Shown here: positions 26,590 through 39,312 of the stretch, one piece after another
Layout: each line of letters begins with the position of its first letter
Position numbering within the stretch: the first letter of the stretch is position 1
Assembly: GCA_963678705.1 (NCBI GenBank)
Contig: OY783214.1
Coordinates: 10,230,001 to 10,294,000, forward strand
Direction: 5' to 3'
DNA length: 64,000 nucleotides
From: Panorpa germanica
Taxonomy: Eukaryota; Arthropoda; Insecta; Mecoptera; Panorpidae
Made by a program: the position numbers and the translations under genes
The notes under the pieces: generated by a model
The model's input: the letters and a program-made list of their open reading frames with translations, nothing else
Database searches by the model: none
What the model was told of the DNA's origin: nothing

Positions 26590-26770
26590 AATGGTAATGG
26601 GAACGTCTGCTCTAATTACTGGCGTCTCAGCATACGACGATCGCCGTCGTTATATGCAAATCTCAAAGGATGCTACACTTGTCTGACGCCGCCGGAGATA
26701 AACAATGTGTTCGTGATATTGTTCTAATTTCGGACCTGGCTCCTAATATTCAATTTTGTATCTTTATCTA
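26590..26770 (+). promoter_or_regulatory. Possible enhancer with octamer site
   Basis: A GC-raised, non-coding island holding TATGCAAATC (POU octamer), CTAATTACTGG (homeodomain-type core), the palindrome CGACGATCGCCGTCG and GATAAACAATG. Stops occur in all frames. Inferred from motif clustering only. Confidence 0.3.
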
Positions 26771-27029
26771 TGTGGCAATGGCAACATAACTTATATGTAG
26801 CTATAAACATGTTTAAACAAGTCGTTCTTTTATCTAAAAAGTATAAATACATTTTCATAGTGTCGGATAGTCGTAATGTTAATTTGTTTATGATTTACAC
26901 GAATTATGAATTCTAGGTTTGGAGTTAGAAATTAATCTGTAAGTAATACTTTATTATTTAAATATAAAGACCGTAACAGATCTATGGATTTTTTACAAAC
27001 GGAGCAAGAATTTTACACTGGCGCTCCCA

Positions 27030-27230
27030 CTACCTCCCCCCCCCCCCCTTCACATGCTATGAATTTAAAAAAAAATTAAAAAAGTAACAGGATAGACTAG
27101 TTATCCCTCACAATCTTCGTGAGGACTAAAAAAGAGGTCATTTTCCAAAAAAAATATTTATTGCTTTTCGTAATTTAAGGCTCCTTGAATTATTTGTACC
27201 CACATTTACCTCCCCCCCTCCCCCTCTCTT
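27030..27230 (+). repeat. Two C-rich tracts in a repeated phrase
   Basis: CTACCTCCCC-type runs at about 27033-27050 and 27209-27230 are each followed by a TAYGAATTTA/CAATGAATAA-like phrase. They look like two ends or two copies of one degenerate element with C-rich subterminal sequence. Confidence 0.4.
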
Positions 27231-30200
27231 ACAATGAATAATAACACTGAACCAGAATTTAACAGTATTTAAATAAATATAAATAACAAAAACGATTATG
27301 CAATAGTTCAATACAAATTCTCAGATTTAATCAACTCGTCTAGCTAATTAATTTATCTACAATTAAAATTTAATTACGTCATAAAAATATTTTAATTGTA
27401 AGATAAGTCTTTAACACGTATGCTTTATTAAAAAAATCTACTCAACTATTTGTGACACTTGAATATGCTATGGATTAGTTATATTACCAGTAGTTGGGAT
27501 TAAATTTGGGATTATCATTTTAAATTTAGCACCATTCTTTAACTGTCAGCATACAACAGTCATTGCGGTGACATTTGATAGATATTGTGTTCCATTATTA
27601 ACCTCAGAGTTTGTACTTTGAACTAAAATAAAGATATCACCATTTTTCACAAAAAATGTTGGGATTTTCTGTTAATTTTAAATGGATTTAAATACAATAA
27701 TCTCATTCTTAATTAGAACAGAAACTAAATTTAAACTTACAACATACAATTTTGTATTTAAATTAATTTGTTGAAAATATTTATAAAATGTTTAAAAACG
27801 TTAAAACTTTCTAATCGATTTGATCGTTATTTCATGGTCTATAAAACCAACGGGATAATCAAGTCGATTACAAACCAGTATCCGGTAAAATGCACTCGTC
27901 TCTGGTCTGGTTTATGAGTTCACGGATTCGCGGATGACGCGGCTCATGGCGTCAACTTTTACACAATTAACCATTTTATAATTACCCCGTGGTAATTGTA
28001 CATCTTTCCGGTCTGGTAATTCACCCTATCCACCCTGTATGCTGGTGCATCGGCTTACTAGTGCATCGGTTCAATGGTTCAACGGTTCATTACCTTCCAG
28101 ATATCCTACAAAATGCATTAAAGTATTTATTCAGGTATGTAGCTTTAGTTCACAGTAAAAATTGCTGCGGAAATAAATATATTCACAAATTATTTATAAA
28201 TTAAAAGAAAGGTGTACTGTCAATAAATATTTTAGACTGTAATTTGTGTTCCTTCTATCTATGAACTGAAATTTAATTTGAACTTGATAGGTTGTAAATT
28301 TGATAGCTATATGTAATATATTAAATAACAATATAACCACATGATTTGCATCAAACGATTTGGATTTATCGTATGAAACGTAGAAGAGGAGGAAAGCGGG
28401 AGTCAAGGCGATATTAGTTACCTCCAGTTCCCTTTTCCACCGTGATAATACAATAAATCTAACCCGAGGAATGTAACGTTTATACAAAGTACATTCCATC
28501 AAACGCCTTATTTTGATATACATTTTTCAGGGCTCCTGATATCTCTCATAATATCTGATTCTACATTCAGTTGATTCTATGCTAAATCGAACAAAATTTC
28601 AAAATCGATAAAATAATTTAAAGAGATATATTTTAAGATGCATATTTTTCTTTATACGAATGTTGTATTTCTTCGAGAGTAGAACTTACTTCGCAATTGC
28701 AATGATACCTTCACCTTTAAGACTCGGCTCGATTTACCTTTCTACGTCTAATAGGAACTGACATATTAATTCTTAAATTGTACCTTTTCACAAAAATATC
28801 ATCAAGCAAAAGAAGTTTTAGTCAATTTAAGAAAGTACGTGATCAATTCATCGAAGAATTTAAACTTAGAGTCATTGCAAGATGCCTGCTGCTTACATCC
28901 CTGACTAACATTAACAAAAGGAGCTTATCAGTAATTGAGTTAATACTTTTTTCTTTCCTTTAGTTAATCTTAAAGTTTTCTCTTTAATCCCATATGCTCA
29001 CATCCCCAATCAGTGCTAATGAACGTATTGGGAATTCTGGAATCCTCCACTAGTTCTCCTTCTTCGTATTAGTTCAATTATTCCAGGTCTAATTAAATGG
29101 GTTTCATTGATTCCACTCAAATTCTCTCAAACGAGTTGTGATGGATCTTTACTTTGCTCTGCGACATTTGTTATTTAGTTTGTGAGACCTTGTTAGCCAA
29201 AACAATTGTTGATTTATTGGTTTGAGGTTATTGTGGTTCGTTCCAGGAGTTCTAAGACTTTGCAAACACCTGCAATTAATATTTTCTGTATTTTACAGCA
29301 TATCCAATAAACCTTTAAAGATTTATTAATGTAAATGACATGAATCATACTTTGTCCCAATAAGGATTAGGAAATGAGTTCAGATGTTATTGTCTCTAAG
29401 ACAAAATCTGAAATATTTTTCTGAAATTATTTAGAAATATGAAAACAATAACCGAAAATAAAGGCAAGACAAAAAAACACGATCTAAATTCTAACCAAAA
29501 AAAAAAAAGTTTTTACGGAAAAGTATATGGATATTAAATTAAAATGGTGCTTGGAAGTAACCTTTAAACTCAATAAGTGAATTTCAAGTTTTACGACGTA
29601 CAGAACCGCAATTTTATGGGAATTCGAATTCTTTTTCGTTTACGTCAAGCAACTGAATAATTCATATATTCCAAACTTCAGGGCGAAAGTAATTTGACAA
29701 TACATTTTTTGTGAGAATGTACTTGGCGTTTTTGAATTATTCTAATTCAGAGATTAATGTAAGGTTATCTATATTTCAAAATAATATATATGTAAATATC
29801 ATAAAAACGTAGAAACCAGAAAACCAGACAATTCTTTTTATTCACATTTATTACTTTTAGTTTTTTTTATTGGTTTAATTTTATAATATAACTTTAATAT
29901 TAAAATACTTTTATAGCCGTTATGAAATATCGGGACACGATTTTGTTTTATCACATTTTCATTTCAGCTCGCGTAATAATTTTGTTCGTGTAAGCTTAAA
30001 CCTGTAATCTAATTTCAACAGCCGCGAGAGGTCAATGCGGTCGATCGTTGCACCAGACGCGAGTGCAATATATTATATTTTCATAATGTAACCACTATAC
30101 GGGGTGTTAGGTACACCAATTTCAAATTAGTGTTATCCCAGCATCTGTTTAACGGATTAAGGCTAGTTGTTTAACAACCTTATATTTTAATGCTTATTAA

Positions 30201-30799
30201 CACTCCACAGTATCCGTGTCGTTGTTTCTTCTCACGGTTTCGCTCACAAACATAAAAGATAGTCTTTGTGATAGCTGACGTTATGTACGAATATGCATGT
30301 CTGCGAGCATGGTATGGAACTATGCCCCCAGTACTCTTGGTATGACACTTACTGTATCCATACATCTATGAGTTATTTCAAATTGTGTTTTGTATAGCAT
30401 TTGGGCTATAACCTCAGTACGGCTCTGCCTATATCCATATTAATAAACATATACGACTTGCTACTTTAAATATAAACTTATCCTTAGCTACAATAAGTTG
30501 TTTGTATTTTCCTATTTTGCTTTTCCTTTTTGCATATTCAATTAGTTCATTTCCTTTCGTACACAGGCATTAAGCTATAAGGTCTTCATCTGGTTCTTGC
30601 ATTATTAAAATTTCCAACAAGGTGGGATTGTGCTTCTCTGTGTTTAGCTAAACCTCTCAGTATTAGAACGTGTTAAATGCTGGGGAATAAATGCATCAAA
30701 TATTCTTTTGTCGTTTAATGCCACGTTGTGTTCATTATACCATTAAAATAGTACAAGTATAGAAACTTACCTTCTACTTAGGAGATTACATTATTATTT

Positions 30800-31015
30800 T
30801 TCGACATAAATTTATGTTTTCTGTAGTTTTTATGCAAGACTATATTGTTTCATTTTAAATTAATATATTAGTAAAAGATTTTTAATGTTTTTGAATGACT
30901 ATGTAACAAAAAGATATTAAACTTTGGCTACTAACAAAATGTATTAGGTTAAAAATATTACGTTAAATAATACATGAGTTTATATTTTGTGCTCTCTGCT
31001 TTTAAACAGTTTATA
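30800..31015 (+). repeat. Family E diverged repeat
   Basis: Holds the ordered blocks CGACATAAATTTATGTTTTC, TTTTTATGCAAGACTATAT, TATTAGTAAAAGATTTTTAA and GACTATGTAACAAAAAGATA, shared with 38317 and in part with 9768. Confidence 0.5.
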
Positions 31016-31544
31016 GCTAAGGTTATCACTGATAAATTGGGCTATAAATTGGTCATAAGACCCAAATAAATGCAAGGCCCGATCCAAACGCGACGGATCT
31101 GATAAAACGTATCAATTATGAAAGAATTTTCGTTTAAAAATAAAAACTAACTATGAAATCTGCATTGTTACCAGAAACAACTTATTTATAAACATCACAA
31201 GTGTTTAATTATACAAGTACTTCTAGATAGCATTACTAGCATTTATAATTATACCATAAAGCGTACTTAAAAGAGTTTTATTTAGTTTGAAAATGTTATT
31301 TATACCCACTAGACACGATAACGTAAAAGTAACATTTACGTAACAAATTCACTTCATGTTTACTGAGAAGTTTTTATAAAAAATTAATATATTAAAAGGT
31401 ACTAAAAAAATGATTATTCACCGATGATCTCCTACTATAGTTTGCAGTTTTTATGGTGTTTTTGCCTCGTATATATGGACTACAAGTTTATGATATTTGT
31501 GAGTTCTCACATCATCAGTTAAGCTTTGTAAAGAATAGTTCTGA

Positions 31545-31613
31545 TCCGGGGATCGAACTCGATGACACATTTGTCTGGCATGAAGCATCAACGCTCTCAG
31601 CAACTGTGCCATC
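31545..31613 (-). repeat. tRNA-derived SINE head or tRNA pseudogene
   Basis: Read on the minus strand, it has an RNA polymerase III A box (TGGCACAGTTGCTGAGAGCG, from ~31612 down) and a B box (GAGTTCGATCCCC, 31560-31548) at tRNA-like spacing. No acceptor stem can be paired and no CCA-proximal structure is seen, so it is not a working tRNA. The SINE body would extend toward lower coordinates (~31430); no second copy was seen here. Confidence 0.6.
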
Positions 31614-32018
31614 AAAATATTTTATCTAAGTTAATGCAAAGTAAATATTCTGACACCCTTAGTCTGAATTACATTCCACAGTGTTTCACGATTTACTTCT
31701 CCAAGTTGAATCATCATACTAATCTCTCGAATGAAAGTCTCATTTAATGGCGACTGTTTCTAACGATTTTCATAAAAATTGACTAACGAATTAAAATCAA
31801 ACCGTGGCGTTACTGTGGGGAGTGTAAACAGACATTCCATTTACTCTAATATTTCGATAAGTCAAAAGCTCCTCTCTGTTTGCCAACGTAATGGAAGAGG
31901 GCTTAGAGTAGATGTACACAGCACAAATAAACAAAGAAACATTGAACTTAATTTAAAATAGAAAAACATAAGGAGCACTGGTACATCACGCTTTTAATAT
32001 TTTCTAATAAATTATTCT

Positions 32019-32032
32019 TTCTATTGTTTCAG
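32019..32032 (+). promoter_or_regulatory. Splice acceptor of the 32039 gene
   Basis: Pyrimidine-rich tract ending in TTTCAG immediately before the start codon context. It shows that transcription starts upstream in at least one non-coding exon, which I could not place. Confidence 0.8.
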
Positions 32033-32038
32033 TTAATC

Positions 32039-33322
32039 ATGACTCTAAGAATGTGGACTTGCAGCCTTCTTCTGATTTGTGGATTAGTGTTCATCCAATC
32101 GACATTTTCAAATGCAACAGCAATATCAGATGATGAATATAGTGAAGAAATCAGAGAGCACAAACCACATGAAATATCAAGTTACTACTTGAGACGACAC
32201 TCAATCGAGCATCCAACAAGAGAGGTGGAAGACAAGCTTCCAACAGTTCATAAAAGCAGAAGAAAACATCGCCACACTACTCCAAAACCAGATGATGAAC
32301 AAATGGAGGATGACTCAAAGCAAGAATTTCAAAATAAACATAAAAAAGTGCATCACAAAGATATTGTATTTAAGAAAAAGTACTTTGATGAGAACCCAAT
32401 AACGCCGTCTAAAGATCCAGCTATTAAACCAGGATGCGAGGAAGGATTAGCCAATTGTCAGCTGGAAGAGCCTGAAGCAATTGAAGAGGAATATAAATCT
32501 CACGGACTCAAAAGACGTCATCGCAGACAGGCTCCGTTCGAGCAATACAGAAACACGTGGCGAAACGCCAACCAATCACCGGCAGTCTCATCAGCGTACT
32601 ATCAAGTTGATCCTTGCTTTAGACTTTTTGGATACAGGTGTGTTCAACCACAGGTAAACTACCAATCAGTTTACAACAACAACTGGAGGCCATCACAACA
32701 ACGGCCAGCGGTACCGAATTATTACATGCCAGTTCCCGCGCCTCCCCAACAATGGTATTCCCGACCAATTCAACCCTTCACTTACTATCGTCCCATTACT
32801 TACAATCCTGGTTACCCTCCGATAAACCCTCCCCTACAACCTTATCCTCCTGCACTCCCCCCACAAACTCCAAGGCCCCAGACTGTACAACCTGCCAAAC
32901 CTGGTGTTGTTATTGGAGATAGATTCGGAATCGATGACTTCGATGATGACAGACCTAGTTGGGGATCCGTTGATGTGACAACCTTACGGACAATCATCTC
33001 CAATGAAATCAGGCCCACTAGAAGACCATCTCCTCCTCTGAGACATGACAGACCTACGACTGCAGTGCCACCTGCTCTAGTTGGACGAGATCGAGATATT
33101 AGTAATCCTTCTTCTAATGAACTTCCTCCAGATAATTCTGGGAATGAGGAACCAACGGCTTGTGCCTGGGCTATCATATCCTGCTGCAACCCCAGAACTA
33201 ACGAAGTGCGGTTAAGCTGTTTTGAGCAGCTAGGATGCCCAGGTCCTTTCTGGGATAGAAATCCTTGCAGCAAGGAAGTTTCGAAAATTGCCCTTAATGT
33301 TGCTAACAATTTTAATAAATAG
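32039..33322 (+). CDS. Secreted Pro/Tyr-rich protein with furin site and Cys-rich C terminus (unrecognised)
   Basis: 427 codons, uninterrupted. I do not recognise the family, so no function is given. The start chosen is the ATG at 32039, six bases after a good splice acceptor (TTCTATTGTTTCAG, AG at 32031-32032). A longer frame begins only at a non-ATG codon inside the intron. Residues 1-26 form a signal peptide (charged MTLRMW, then a CSLLLICGLVFI core). Residues ~30-155 are charged and His/Lys-rich with Cys133 and Cys140. A dibasic run RRHRR at 159-163 before Gln164 fits furin-type cleavage. Residues ~185-300 are Pro/Tyr/Gln-rich and probably disordered, with Cys193 and Cys201. An acidic patch (DDFDDD) lies near 300. 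The C terminus (375-410) has the spacing C-x6-CC-x10-C-x5-C-x9-C, likely a small disulphide-bonded domain. Inferred: a secreted pro-protein or matrix/cuticle-associated protein. The whole coding sequence is in one exon. Confidence 0.92.
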   Translation: MTLRMWTCSLLLICGLVFIQSTFSNATAISDDEYSEEIREHKPHEISSYYLRRHSIEHPTREVEDKLPTVHKSRRKHRHTTPKPDDEQMEDDSKQEFQNKHKKVHHKDIVFKKKYFDENPITPSKDPAIKPGCEEGLANCQLEEPEAIEEEYKSHGLKRRHRRQAPFEQYRNTWRNANQSPAVSSAYYQVDPCFRLFGYRCVQPQVNYQSVYNNNWRPSQQRPAVPNYYMPVPAPPQQWYSRPIQPFTYYRPITYNPGYPPINPPLQPYPPALPPQTPRPQTVQPAKPGVVIGDRFGIDDFDDDRPSWGSVDVTTLRTIISNEIRPTRRPSPPLRHDRPTTAVPPALVGRDRDISNPSSNELPPDNSGNEEPTACAWAIISCCNPRTNEVRLSCFEQLGCPGPFWDRNPCSKEVSKIALNVANNFNK

Positions 33323-33395
33323 TTTGTTGTAATCGTAATTAAGTTAAACTTTTATATGTTTTCTTAATGTTAAGCAAGTACCTATTAATAATAAA
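33314..33395 (+). terminator. Poly(A) signals of the 32039 gene
   Basis: AATAAA at 33314-33319 overlaps the stop region and a second AATAAA lies at 33390-33395, about 70 bases after the stop. The second is the better-placed cleavage signal, giving a short 3' UTR of about 90 bases. Confidence 0.6.
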
Positions 33396-33399
33396 ATAC

Positions 33400-36300
33400 C
33401 GCTTTTGTGTATTATGATAAGTAATATATGTTATATATATTAATTTACTTTTTAGTAATGATATTTCGTAATTAAATTTCATTTGAATTAAAAATGACTT
33501 AATTTCAGTAACAGAAGTTTTCCTTTCATTCTTTCAATTCACCAACTTCAACGTTCTCGACTTTAATTTTAATATTTCAGTATATTAGCCTCGACAACTG
33601 TCATTATATCTTATTCTTTCATTCTTTTATCTTACATGCAATCGATCTGTTTTATTCTAAGTTTTTCCTTAGTAAAAGTAGAAGAAAAGGAACTCTAATG
33701 ACAGATGTACAATTTATCTGTCAGACTGGGGTTATCAGAGTCCACCCTCCTCTTTCCTGTTTTATCCTCTTTTACCCTTGATACTCGTTCCACCAATTTA
33801 ACCCCTTTCTTTTGAGGAATTCAATTTCTTGATCATTTATTCCTGAGAAAAAAATAATATTTTCTTTTTCTCCTCGTATGTATAACACTTCCTTCATGGG
33901 AAAACAATTTTTGGGATGGCATGTGTGTCATTATTTGACACCTTGGTTGAAAACTCCGTTCGTGTTGGAATTGTTGATAAATGTAAAAAAATATACATTA
34001 CATTATATTAAACATTGTTTTATGTACTTAAAGATTAGTTTACTAGGGTCCAAATTATGTCAAAACTGACTTAAACCTATAATATAACCTATTCCTACCC
34101 ACACCCTTTCTCAAGTCAACTTATCCCCAACCCAAACTTTCTAAATGATAGGTTATTAAATTTGTACAAAATGTTTTTATTATTCTCAAACATTGTGCCT
34201 GGAATAATAGTGAACTAGTTAACTCTGACCCCGGCTCCGACTCCGCCCTCCGCCTCCGCCATTCAGGTCGACATAAAGGCAGGTATTCCGTTCAGCATTA
34301 ATTAATGTTGAATTTTAAAACGAAAGAGGCATAGAGCAGCACTTTTAAATGGTTTACATTTGCATAGCATTAGCCGACTACAGAATAAAAAGTTCTTATG
34401 CTCTGCAGAATTATATTTGCTATGAGTATACTACAATATAGAATACATGTTAAAGGCTATTCTTTCTTACACGTAATCTACATAAATGTTACGTAAATGC
34501 TACGATAATTTTTATAGCTAATACTAAACAGGCTTATATAAGAGTTTTGTCGGTTGTGCACTTGTATAAACTGTATCTATACAACAAAATTTAAATCATT
34601 AGATTATTAATATCATTTATAGCTTTTTAGTTAGGGTCTAGACTGACTAAATCGTTCATACGTCCACCGCACCATCTTTTATAACTTATATTTATGTTCT
34701 CTCCTTCACGACGGAGTGGGAGTCGTAGGAAAAAGTATACTAGAAGTAACTATATAGGCATATATAACCGTAGATAGATAAATATATAGTTTGAAGCTCG
34801 GACTTGATACAGTATGTTTAGACCTTTAAAAGTAGTATCATTCTTGCCATTTTCTATACCGAACTGAGTTCGGATTCATGTAAAAATATACTCTTTGACT
34901 TTTTTAATTTAATTTCATTCTACAGTATAGGAGTGAGTGAGACAACCGTTATTCTCAATATCTGTGAGAGATATACATTACTTTTTTTTTTTCAATACTT
35001 CAGAAATAGAACATGTCTTATGTAATTTCATTATAAGCGCTCGTACTTTATATTATTTCGCTATCTGCAGGTGTGCTGGTCCGCCATGGAACACCCTCCT
35101 GTAAATCGTAGTTTATCTGTATATATATAATATGAAATCGTTGTACATTTATATTGGTTAATAATTAGACTATTTGCTTCCCTCTGCTAAATTTCCGTCG
35201 GGCACCTATGTGGTCTTCCATTTATAAGAAATATGAGCACTAAGCAAGTATTTAACATATTCAATTCATATATTTTATTAGCTAAACCCGGACACGCATA
35301 GTTGTGGCCCAGTCTGATATGAAATGAATGGGTAAGTAAATAAGAGACACTGGAAAGAAATGAATTCGATTTTCTAAAACACACGCGTATTCAAATGCAA
35401 CGTTGTGTCAACATTTTATGCCATAAAATAAAAATAAATTTCAATGTTTCACCATGTAACATCCCGGAACAACACCAATCGTTAGTAATAAAATTTGTCA
35501 CCCCTTTCCGCAACAACCCCATCCCTAACCGCAGGAACACAGGAGTTATTAATACATTCTATAAAATTGTTCACGTTTCTATTCCAGATTACATTTTTCA
35601 CAACCTCTGATCTACGTACATTATTTTTGCTTACAAAATTTAATTAAAAATCAATCCCGTCTAAGTTTTTGTACGCTTTTGTTAGCCCATGGCTTTGTTG
35701 ATAGGGGTTGGGAATGATGATATGAGCTGCGCTACCACTTTCATAAATTTGTACATAAGCTAGCACATGAAACTCAAAAAAAAAATTCTAAAATAATCCA
35801 AAGTTTTATTTCAAAAGGAATCGCTTAATGATCTTGCAATATATATTCTTCTCTCTTCAACACATTTATTTTCTGTTTCTCAGAAGAAAATTTCATTTGC
35901 TAGAGTAGAGCCTGTCATGATTTGTCAGCTCTTTATTTTAAAAGAGTATTTGTTTTGTCAACCCTTTTTAACTTAAAATATTTAATATTTTCACTCACTT
36001 TATTTACTTTTCTGTAGGTTTTTTACTTAAACGGTTCGTGCCAAGTCGGTGAATAATTCTTTTGTATCTAAATGTCATTTTTTATTTAGATTTAATTGTA
36101 AATTCTTGTAAAAAACATACCAAAAAGTGAGGTTAATTTTTCATTTATCTTGAAATAAAAGAACAATTACTCACTCGTACTCGTGCTTTATTTTAAGACT
36201 TACTTTCAAAAAGAACTTCAAAGAATTTTTGTTTTCAAAACTTTCTAAATAGTCGTATCTAGTAAAGTTTTAAGTAAAATCAACAGAAACTTTTTCGGAG

Positions 36301-37602
36301 CTCGTCAGACTGTCAACATAGTCATAGCTATTGATTTTATTTCGGGTCATCGAAAACTTCTGAGACGCCGCCGTTGATGTTGATGCTCCTATCTTTCTTA
36401 GCAGCATCTTACAATAAAACCAAAAGCTTATCGCTGAGAGAAATATTTTATCTGTCAGTTTTAAATGTGTCTACACAGCAATGAAGTACAGAAATAAATT
36501 GATTAGGATTTATAAAAATAATCGGTATCTAAAGAAAGTTTCAGGAAACGCCAAATAGTTAACATATGTCACTTATCACCACCACAGACATATATACAGA
36601 CAGTGAAACAGTAATAAACATTAAAGTATAAATTTCTTTCATAATAATTTGTGTTTATTTGAAACAACTACAACACACTTGATCAGTTCCAATGTGAAAG
36701 CAGCCTCAGTTCGCTTAGGAAAACTAGCTTCGTCGAGCATCAGATAATCTTAACAGTTCACTTGAGTTTGTAATCCATCTGTTTATAATAATTGTTGCTA
36801 CATGCTACGCTATCATTGCTTTTCTCAGTTGTCACATTTAATTAAATGGCAACACTATTGATGAAGTTTCCTATGTTGCAACACTATAATAGACTCAACG
36901 ACTATCTTCACACTTAACATCAACTTTATGACGTAAGGTGTAGTGATACTGTATTAAAATCTGATTGTAATTGTATTCTACTTGTGTTACGTTCATACAG
37001 GTAATATAATATGTATAACATAACCTCAAATATTTGCTTCGTATTCAGTATAACGTTAAGTTTCTTAATAATTCTACTGTTATGCTTTAACACAACAGCA
37101 AAGATTCACTTATAAAATCTTCACACGACTGTTATTTCGAGGGTCCTTTAAATTACATCTAGCTGAGTTCGAGTTGTTAGTTACAAAAACAACTAATTAC
37201 ATCTTCTTGTGCCTATAAGCTTCACACGTTGTAAGTTGTTGCTTTTATTTGATAAGTTACTAACCCCTCCTCCTTCCCTCTCATTCACTAAAAACCAATC
37301 TTTCCGACTTTATCTTCTTCAATACACTTTTCTCTATCTTCTAGCTGACACCACCCCCTAACTAAATTACCTGCGTGAAGTTTAAGGCATACAGTCCTTA
37401 CTAAAGTCAAAGCAGAGGAGGTCAGCCTTCAATAACTTAGGTAAAGTAATTTAGATTTAATGAATAATGCACCTTAATAATAATGGGAAAGAATAACACG
37501 CAAAGTGCAGACATATGTTTTTATATATAATTCTTTCCTCTTGTTTCACGCAGATTTTAACTATTGAAGTCTTATTTTTAGAGTATTGTTCTTTTTTTAT
37601 TA
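33400..37602. other. No gene seen downstream of the 32039 gene
   Basis: AT-rich. A tiny acceptor-ATG-donor pattern at 35071-35100 (CTGCAG, CCGCCATGG, CCT|GTAAAT) is noted but not called. Confidence 0.6.
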
Positions 37603-37740
37603 TGATTTCCCGGGCTTCTTAGACGCGTAGCCTTTTATCGCCCTCAATAATGTTCTATTTTCTTTTCTTTTTTTTTAACTTTATATCCCGACAACAAGAA
37701 TGATCTATTTATGGCCACTTCCGTTATAAATTTCGGTGAC
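37603..37740 (+). repeat. Family D short repeat
   Basis: Core CCCGGGCTTCTTAGACGCG then GCCTTTTATCGCCCTCAATA, a T-rich stretch, TATATCCCGACAACAAGAA and an AAATTTCGGT end. The same order is found at 37857 and 42346. Confidence 0.65.
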
Positions 37741-37856
37741 AAAAGGCATTGTCCCTTGAAATCTTTTTATTAACAAAATATACACTACAATTTAAAAGTA
37801 ATATTTTACGTAAATGCACTACCTAGTATAAGGTTTATTCTTTATATATATATAAT

Positions 37857-38005
37857 TTCTCGGGCTTCCTAGGCACAAAGCCTTTTATCGCCCCTAATAA
37901 TGTTATGCTTTAACTTTAATTTTACTTTAACTAAACTTTGTATCTCGACTACAAGAACGATCTGTTCATAACCACTGCTGAAATAAATTTCGGTTTCTCA
38001 ATCAA
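37857..38005 (+). repeat. Family D short repeat, second in direct order
   Basis: TCTCGGGCTTCCTAGGCAC, GCCTTTTATCGCCCCTAATA, TATCTCGACTACAAGAACGA and AAATTTCGGTTTC follow the same order as the copy 254 bases upstream. The spacer between the two is not repeated. Confidence 0.65.
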
Positions 38006-38316
38006 AAAGCTAGTATAAAGTACCGCTATTTGAGAACTTGATAAATTGCCGCAAATAAGGTAAAAATGAAAATTTGGCGATAGTAATGGGTGAGGGGGGA
38101 GGGGTGTTTGATGAAGAGATAATTAAGGTCAATACACATATCTTGTGACATTTAATTAGAATTAGCATTATTAGGTGTATGTAGCATATCTATAAATATT
38201 ACGTTTTGTTTTTAAAGTATATGTATAATGTATAATATATAATGCACCCGTCAAAATTTATATTACGTAACATTTTTTAGTTTAATATAATGTAAAGTTA
38301 CATAACAAAAATTATC

Positions 38317-38480
38317 TTTCAACATAAACTTATGTTTTTTGTCGTTAAACAGACTTGTTATGCAAGATTATATAATGTTACACGTTAAATTATTATACTC
38401 GTATTAGTAAAAGTTTTCTAATGTATTTTGCATTTATTTAACGACTATGTAACAGAATTATGTAAAACTATCGTTAAGTT
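38317..38480 (+). repeat. Family E diverged repeat
   Basis: CAACATAAACTTATGTTTTT, GTTATGCAAGATTATATAAT, GTATTAGTAAAAGTTTTCTA and CGACTATGTAACAGAATTAT match the copy at 30800 in order and spacing. Confidence 0.5.
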
Positions 38481-39162
38481 AACGTTCCCCTTCTCTACTC
38501 TACAAAAGTTCAACCAATGAATTGTCACTGATCTCCAAACGCAATCAACAATTTTCCATCAATGCTTTAACGGATTTTCATTTCCTTTTTAGGGTTTACT
38601 TAATTTTACTTTGTTTGCTTTTGTTTCAAGTACAGCGTACACCGTACAGCGTACGACCAACAACACATTAACTACTGGCAGTGTTCACAAACACTAAACA
38701 GTAAATTTATTCGCGTATATAAATAATGATTAACATGGTAATTTATTTCTTTGTATTAAGTTCAAATGTTGTTTTGTTTATTTATATATTTAGTTTTTCA
38801 CGTTTTTAGGTTTTCCCTTGGGTGATATTGTTTATGTACAACTTTTACTTCTTTTTAATATTAAGGGATGTCACTGTTGTACAATTGGGGGTGAAAATAG
38901 TCAAATAAAAGTAAATGTAAAATACACAATGATATAAATTCGTGTTTGTTTGTAGGTTTTGTGCGTCAATATATTTTCATGTGTATACATATAGGGTTGC
39001 CAACTTTCTGAAGTGTCACGGAAGAGCACTGGCCAAAATAGTAAATATAGCTTAAATGCAATGCGTTTGGATATTGAAAGATCCATCAAAGATCAAATAA
39101 AGTATTGACTTGACAAATATTATTTGGACTCGGTATTTTTTCTATTAAAGAGCAACGCTTAA

Positions 39163-39312
39163 TCAACACACGAAATTCAGATTTTTTCATTGTTTTGGAA
39201 ATTACAAATGTCATAAAATTTCGACATATATTGTATGAAGGTTGGTACTATCTATAAATAATTGTCAATAGTGGTGCCAACTATATGTCATCTTACGAAC
39301 TAATCAGTTTGT
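39163..39312 (+). repeat. Family H diverged repeat
   Basis: CAACACACGAAATTCAGATT, TTTTGGAAATTACAAATGTC, TGAAGGTTGGTACTATCTA and TTGTCAATAGTGGTGCCAAC align with 21178 but with an internal deletion. Confidence 0.55.

Larger units (their letters stand above)
25785..30799. other. No supported gene
   Basis: Apart from the octamer island and C-rich tracts this is AT-rich unique sequence. An isolated hAT-like terminus, reverse strand CAATGGCGTAACCGCC, lies at 26060-26075. Confidence 0.6.

Noticed and set aside
28194..28523. 109-codon minus-strand frame
   Set aside because: No recognisable motif, AT-rich codons throughout, no splice signals; length is within chance for this composition and window size.
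32638..32922. 94-codon frame in another plus frame
   Set aside because: Overlaps the real coding exon; a by-product of its Pro/Gln-rich codons.
32842..33309. 155-codon minus-strand frame
   Set aside because: Antisense shadow of the secreted-protein coding exon.
35071..35100. 30-base micro-exon pattern with CCGCCATGG
   Set aside because: Acceptor and donor can be read, but nothing around it supports a gene.
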